Shown here piece after piece: positions 60,977-64,000 of a DNA stretch of 64,000 bases. Both the position numbers and the translations under genes were made by a program. The stretch is from Pseudomonadota bacterium (GTDB taxonomy: Bacteria > Desulfobacterota > Binatia > Binatales > Binataceae). The notes beneath the pieces are model-generated. The model worked only from the letters and a program-made list of their open reading frames with translations, had not been told where the DNA came from and searched no databases. Numbering within the stretch: the first letter of the stretch is position 1; each line of letters starts with the position of its first letter. The stretch spans positions 1-64,000 of the forward strand of contig JAJPIF010000009.1 in NCBI GenBank assembly GCA_021324885.1. Reading direction: 5' to 3'.

Positions 60977-61037
60977 GGCTGTGCAGCCTGCGCAAGCCGC
61001 AGTGAGAGTGGCCGCCGATTGAGGCGGATTTGGCGGC

Positions 61038-61409
61038 TCAAGCGCGCGTCAGCAGTTCGAGGATGTGACCGTCGAGGTCGCGGAAATAGACACCGCGGCC
61101 GCCCCGCCAATGGTTGATTTGCCCATCCTCCAGCGACCACGGCGCGCTGCCGTACTTGATGCCCGCAGCTTTGATTCGTTCGAAAATCGCGTCGAATTCC
61201 TCATCGCTCACGTGAAAGGCATAATGGTGCCGGGCGATATGATCGCGATCGCGGTCGTCGAAATCGAACGTGAGCGTGTCGTTGATGCGCACCTGCGCAA
61301 AGGGCCCCATCTGGCCCTCGTACTTGAGCCCCATCAGATGCGCGAAATGTTTTGCCGACGCTTCTTTGTCGCGCGCCGGCACGATCGTGTGATTCAACGT
61401 AATGCTCAT
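61038..61409 (-). CDS. VOC/glyoxalase-family protein
   Basis: The ATG at 61409 with AGGAG nearby gives 123 residues, one full VOC domain: SITLNHTIVPARDKEASAKHFAHLMGL, then LTFDFDDRDRDHIARHHYAFHVSDEEFDAIFERI, and a close with GVYFRDLDGHILELLTRA. Metal ligands are His in LNHTIVP, His in HHYAFHV and Glu in ILELL. The last block is typical of bleomycin-resistance/glyoxalase I-like proteins. The substrate is unknown. It converges with the MFS gene. Confidence 0.85.
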   Translation of the reverse strand: MSITLNHTIVPARDKEASAKHFAHLMGLKYEGQMGPFAQVRINDTLTFDFDDRDRDHIARHHYAFHVSDEEFDAIFERIKAAGIKYGSAPWSLEDGQINHWRGGRGVYFRDLDGHILELLTRA

Positions 61410-61676
61410 GGAATTAGCTCCTGCACGCGCCACGGGGGCAAATCCGTCCTGTGTGTGTTCGAAATTGCCCCAAACAGTTCACTGCGAATCTCTGAAAGCG
61501 CCGCCGTTACAGTATCTTTAAATTCTCGACCCCGGCATTGCTCAACCCGCGCTGGCGCGGAATACTCTACTGGGTCCGCCAAGGCCCACTTCGATCGAAA
61601 ACGAAGAGCGGGCGACAACCTTTTATTATAGTCTCCTTAAACAGGAATACCGATGGGGGCTCGCGCGGGAGCGGTC

Positions 61677-61853
61677 ATGGGCAAATACGACGAAGACGAC
61701 GCGATGATTTCGGTGAGCGATTTTGAAGCGATGCTGGCCCAGCACGCCGATGCAATCTGTTACAGGTGCAAGGTGCGGCTCAAGGACCATGGCGGCGCCG
61801 ACCATTTGTTCTTCGAAGAACCGGACGAAGCTCCGGATGAGGAATCCAATTAA
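61677..61853 (+). CDS. Small acidic protein with a CxxC motif
   Basis: The ATG at 61677 follows GGGAGC and gives 58 residues; the frame extends 8 codons further up. The protein is acidic (KYDEDD start, EEPDEAPDEES end) and has CYRCKVRLKDHGG near the middle, possibly half of a zinc site. I recognise no family. It lies in a spacer of small genes and converges with the TPR gene. Confidence 0.5.
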   Translation: MGKYDEDDAMISVSDFEAMLAQHADAICYRCKVRLKDHGGADHLFFEEPDEAPDEESN

Positions 61854-61891
61854 ATCGCCGCCCCTCGTCGGCGCGTTGCTCTTCAAATCAC

Positions 61892-62230
61892 CTACTTTTT
61901 TCCCTCCTTGAGCTGGCGTTTCCAGTCCAGGCGCCGCGCCTCCGCGCCGGCCTTCTCCGCTTCCGGGATCATGCCTTTCTTCTGGTAGAACATGCTGAGA
62001 TTGGTCCAGGCCAGAATGTCCTCGGGGTCGCGCTCGATGTGCTTGCGGGTCAGCTCGATCGCCGAATCAAGATCACCTTTGGCCTGGTAGCACATGGTTA
62101 ACCCGTGGATTGCATCGATGTAATCCGGATCCTCGTCCAGGGCCTTTTTGTACACTTCGATGGCCTCGTCGTACTTTTCGTCGGCGTAAAGATCGACGGC
62201 CTCGTCGTAAAGTTCCTCTTTATCAGGCAT
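61892..62230 (-). CDS. Tetratricopeptide-repeat protein
   Basis: Starting from the ATG at 62230 (GGAG about 8 bases upstream) the protein has 112 residues and about three TPR units. They read YDEAVDLYADEKYDEAIEVY, AIHGLTMCYQAKGDLDSAIE and AWTNLSMFYQKKGMIPEAEK, each with the Ala/Gly/Pro pattern of the repeat. A basic tail (RRLDWKRQLKEGKK) follows. It has no signal peptide and would act as a small cytoplasmic scaffold. Binding partners are unknown. The iron-sulfur assembly gene upstream is divergent. Confidence 0.85.
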   Translation of the reverse strand: MPDKEELYDEAVDLYADEKYDEAIEVYKKALDEDPDYIDAIHGLTMCYQAKGDLDSAIELTRKHIERDPEDILAWTNLSMFYQKKGMIPEAEKAGAEARRLDWKRQLKEGKK

Positions 62231-62389
62231 CGGCAATTCTCCATCCCATTGGCGTCCGCGTCCTGCAAGGCGTTTGATCCTCGCCTGTCTTGCTGATTAA
62301 AGCATCAAGAGCGAGTTCATTCGACGCGTGGATATCCGCCGTGAGCGGGCGCTGCCCACAGGATTTGCCCGATGTGCGCGGCACCGCTT

Positions 62390-62400
62390 TGCTATATAAT
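62390..62400 (+). promoter_or_regulatory. Candidate -10 promoter element of the SufT-like gene
   Basis: TGCTATATAAT combines an extended -10 (TGC ahead of TATATA) with a perfect TATAAT at 62395-62400, 30 bases ahead of the ATG at 62430. No good -35 is present at standard spacing, as expected for an extended -10 promoter. It is among the clearest promoter-like sequences in the window. Confidence 0.45.
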
Positions 62401-62429
62401 AGCGCACCAGCCGGAGACGGTTTATTTCC

Positions 62430-62732
62430 ATGGTAACAGAAGAACAGGTCTATGAAGTTTTGCGCGAGTGCTACGACCCTGAAATTCCGGTCAATATCGT
62501 CGACCTCGGCCTGGTTTACGGGGTCAGCATCGAGGACGACATCGTGCTGGTCACGATGACGCTGACGGCGCCGGGATGCTCGATGGGCGGCATGATCTCG
62601 CGTGATATCGAGGACAAACTGCTCGGTATCCCCGGATGCCGCGAGGCCAGCGTCGAAATCGTGTGGGACCCGCCGTGGACGCCCCATAAGATGAGCGAAG
62701 AAGCGCGCAAGCGGCTCAATATCGATCCATAG
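62430..62732 (+). CDS. SufT/MIP18-family iron-sulfur assembly factor (DUF59)
   Basis: The 100-residue protein belongs to the DUF59 family: EVLRECYDPEIPVNIVDLGLVYGVSI (the P-E-I-P-V-N-I-x-D-L-G-L signature), then TLTAPGCSMGGMI with the conserved Cys and VEIVWDPPWTPHKMS. Relatives are SufT, PaaD and eukaryotic MIP18, which help place iron-sulfur clusters. As a stand-alone gene without suf or paa neighbours it is likely a general assembly factor. The start has GGAGA upstream and a candidate extended -10 promoter. Confidence 0.92.
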   Translation: MVTEEQVYEVLRECYDPEIPVNIVDLGLVYGVSIEDDIVLVTMTLTAPGCSMGGMISRDIEDKLLGIPGCREASVEIVWDPPWTPHKMSEEARKRLNIDP

Positions 62733-63040
62733 CCCAAATTTCATCCCACGTTTAACCACCATCCGATGTAATGCCTGTTCCATCGGGCCGGGCGAAACCC
62801 GCCCGGATGCAAAAACGCAGCGCCAATGCTTGCGGCATTGGGAAGCGCCGATAAAACGCCCCCGCCAGTGAACAATTCCATTAGCACTGCCGCCCCCGTG
62901 TCCCGAGAACATAGAAGGTTTAATCCGGGGATGGCTTGTCGCTTTCGTGGATCTGATTTACTGTGCTGACGGGCCCCTGCGGGTTTTTGCCCCCAATCGC
63001 CCGACCAGTTCGCGTTTAACGCCCAGGGAGACTGACCGTA
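62733..63040. other. Structured intergenic region ahead of the acyl-CoA dehydrogenase
   Basis: The 308-base spacer has no gene I can support. It has two adjacent hairpins. One has CCGGGCG (62788-62794) with CGCCCGG (62800-62806). The other has CCAATGC (62823-62829) with GCATTGG (62835-62841), extended by GCG/CGC. Further on, about 62970, a short GC pair ahead of TTTTT looks terminator- or attenuator-like. These may end the SufT transcript or form a leader for the next gene. Confidence 0.4.
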
Positions 63041-64000
63041 ATGGATTTGAATCTGACTCCGGCCGAAGAAGCTTTCCGCCAGGAAATTCGGAGTTGGTTT
63101 GCCCGCAACTTGCCCCATGAATGGAAAATGGCCGAGATACGCAAGCTTTCCGAAGACGCCGCCGCCGCAGCCTTGCGCAAATGGCAGCTGCGGCTGGGCG
63201 AAGCCGGATGGCTAGGGCTGTCGTGGCCCAAAGAATACGGCGGCCGCGGCGGCACTTTGATGGAGCAGGCAATCTATCTCACCGAGGGCCACTACGCTGA
63301 CGCTCCCCTGCCGCTGGATTGGGTCGGATTGCGCCTGCTCGGGCCAACTTTGATGGACGTAGGGACGCCTGAACTGCGGGCGCGCTATCTCAACCGTATC
63401 GTGAGCGGGCAGATGGTCTGGTGCCAGGGATTTTCCGAACCCAATGCCGGCTCCGATCTGGCGGCCTTGCAGACCCGCGCCGTACTCGACGGCGATCATT
63501 ACGTGGTCAACGGCCACAAGATTTGGTCCACTACCGCTCAGTACGCCGACTGGTGCATGCTTCTGGCGCGCACCAATCCTGATGTGCCCAAGCACAAGGG
63601 CATCACGATGTTCGCCGTCGATATGAAATCGCAAGGCGTGACGGTGCGGCCGATCAAACAGATCGGAGCGACCTCGGAATTCAGTGAGATTTTTTTCGAT
63701 AACGTCAGGATCCCGCGCAACAACATTATCGGCGGCCTCGATAACGGCTGGGGCGTCGCGATGCGCGCCCTGACCTACGAACGCGGACTGTACACGATGA
63801 TCAATCAGGCCAAGTACCGCACGAGCTGGGAAGAGATGGTCGCCTATGCGCGCCAGGCCCGCAGAAACGGCCGCCCGATGATCGAAGACCCGCGCGTGCG
63901 CGAACTGCTGGCGCAGTCCTATGCGGACATCGAGTTGATGCGCCTGACCAACCTGCGCTCGCTTACGCGCTATCAGCGCGGCATCCCGCCCGCCGAGGAA
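63041..64000 (+). CDS. Acyl-CoA dehydrogenase, N-terminal part (runs off the window)
   Basis: The frame from ATG 63041 (GGGAG at 63025-63029) is open to the last base: 320 residues of a protein that should be about 390. It has the N-terminal helical domain (LTPAEEAFRQEIRSWFARNLP), GWLGLSWPKEYGGRGGT, the flavin/substrate region QGFSEPNAGSDLAALQTRAV and GHKIWSTTAQYADWCMLLART, and the C-terminal start NVRIPRNNIIGGLDNGWGVAMRALTYERG. It oxidises an acyl-CoA to the enoyl form. The catalytic Glu region is beyond the window. It is typical of the small acyl-CoA dehydrogenases of steroid and aromatic degraders. Confidence 0.93.
   Translation, partial: MDLNLTPAEEAFRQEIRSWFARNLPHEWKMAEIRKLSEDAAAAALRKWQLRLGEAGWLGLSWPKEYGGRGGTLMEQAIYLTEGHYADAPLPLDWVGLRLLGPTLMDVGTPELRARYLNRIVSGQMVWCQGFSEPNAGSDLAALQTRAVLDGDHYVVNGHKIWSTTAQYADWCMLLARTNPDVPKHKGITMFAVDMKSQGVTVRPIKQIGATSEFSEIFFDNVRIPRNNIIGGLDNGWGVAMRALTYERGLYTMINQAKYRTSWEEMVAYARQARRNGRPMIEDPRVRELLAQSYADIELMRLTNLRSLTRYQRGIPPAEE

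Noticed and set aside
61435-61471. GGGGCAA ... TTGCCCC pair with a TTCGAAA loop, considered as a tRNA-like or riboswitch fold
   Set aside because: The spacing and arms do not build a tRNA, and only one stem is present.
1-64000. CRISPR arrays, rRNA and tRNA genes
   Set aside because: No regularly spaced repeats, no rRNA signature and no complete tRNA cloverleaf were noticed on reading; a dedicated search could still find a tRNA.

Overview
The window looks like a chromosomal piece of a GC-rich, aerobic, Gram-negative soil or freshwater bacterium. It has TonB/ExbB/ExbD, an outer-membrane receptor, lipoproteins and an aa3-type oxidase. The many stand-alone catabolic genes (luciferase-like flavin oxidoreductases, PF04909 amidohydrolases, thiolase plus DUF35, enoyl-CoA hydratases, KstD-like flavoprotein, P450, hydantoinase-type HyuA/HyuB) suggest an uncultured deltaproteobacterium-like lineage such as Binatota. 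That placement is inference from gene content only.

Layout. 1-324: tail of an amidohydrolase. 365-9364: a metal-handling island with tonB-exbD-exbB, a TonB-dependent receptor, a small Cys/His-rich secreted protein, a divergent Fur-family regulator, copD-copC, a putative outer-membrane protein, a small anchored protein and a VOC protein. 9495-14229: AI-2E-type permease, D-aminoacylase-like hydrolase and a lipoprotein beta-propeller. 14306-21123: SDR, phosphoglucomutase, alpha-glucan phosphorylase and a secreted SGNH-type esterase. 21254-28998: a CoA-linked degradation cluster. 29055-32495: methyltransferase, IS1595 remnant, small uncharacterised genes and a WAVG-repeat propeller. 32518-37238: twin HSL-type esterases, glutathione reductase and an LLM oxidoreductase. 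37352-45237: an eight-gene respiratory operon for a cytochrome bc complex joined to a caa3-like oxidase. 45396-50189: hyuA, hyuB and an SDR. 50298-56039: a glycan locus (below). 56051-59498: P450, alpha/beta hydrolase and LLM oxidoreductase. 59723-64000: MFS transporter, VOC protein, small CxxC protein, TPR protein, SufT-like protein and the start of an acyl-CoA dehydrogenase.

The most unusual part is 50298-56039. Two consecutive genes encode glycosyltransferases that resemble eukaryotic ALG1 and ALG2, the first mannosyltransferases of N-glycan lipid-linked oligosaccharide assembly, much more than ordinary bacterial GT4 enzymes. They are followed, through a GTGA overlap, by a PglK-type ABC flippase. 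A divergent MurG paralogue with changed signature residues, of the same fold as the ALG13/ALG14 step, lies head-to-head with them. Together they read as a compact bacterial dolichol-pathway-like glycolipid assembly and flipping system. The GlcNAc-phosphate transferase and oligosaccharyltransferase are not in the window.

No tRNA, rRNA or CRISPR array was seen. Start codons were moved from the longest reading frame wherever a ribosome binding site, an overlap or family homology supported it. Regulatory calls are from reading by eye and carry low confidence.
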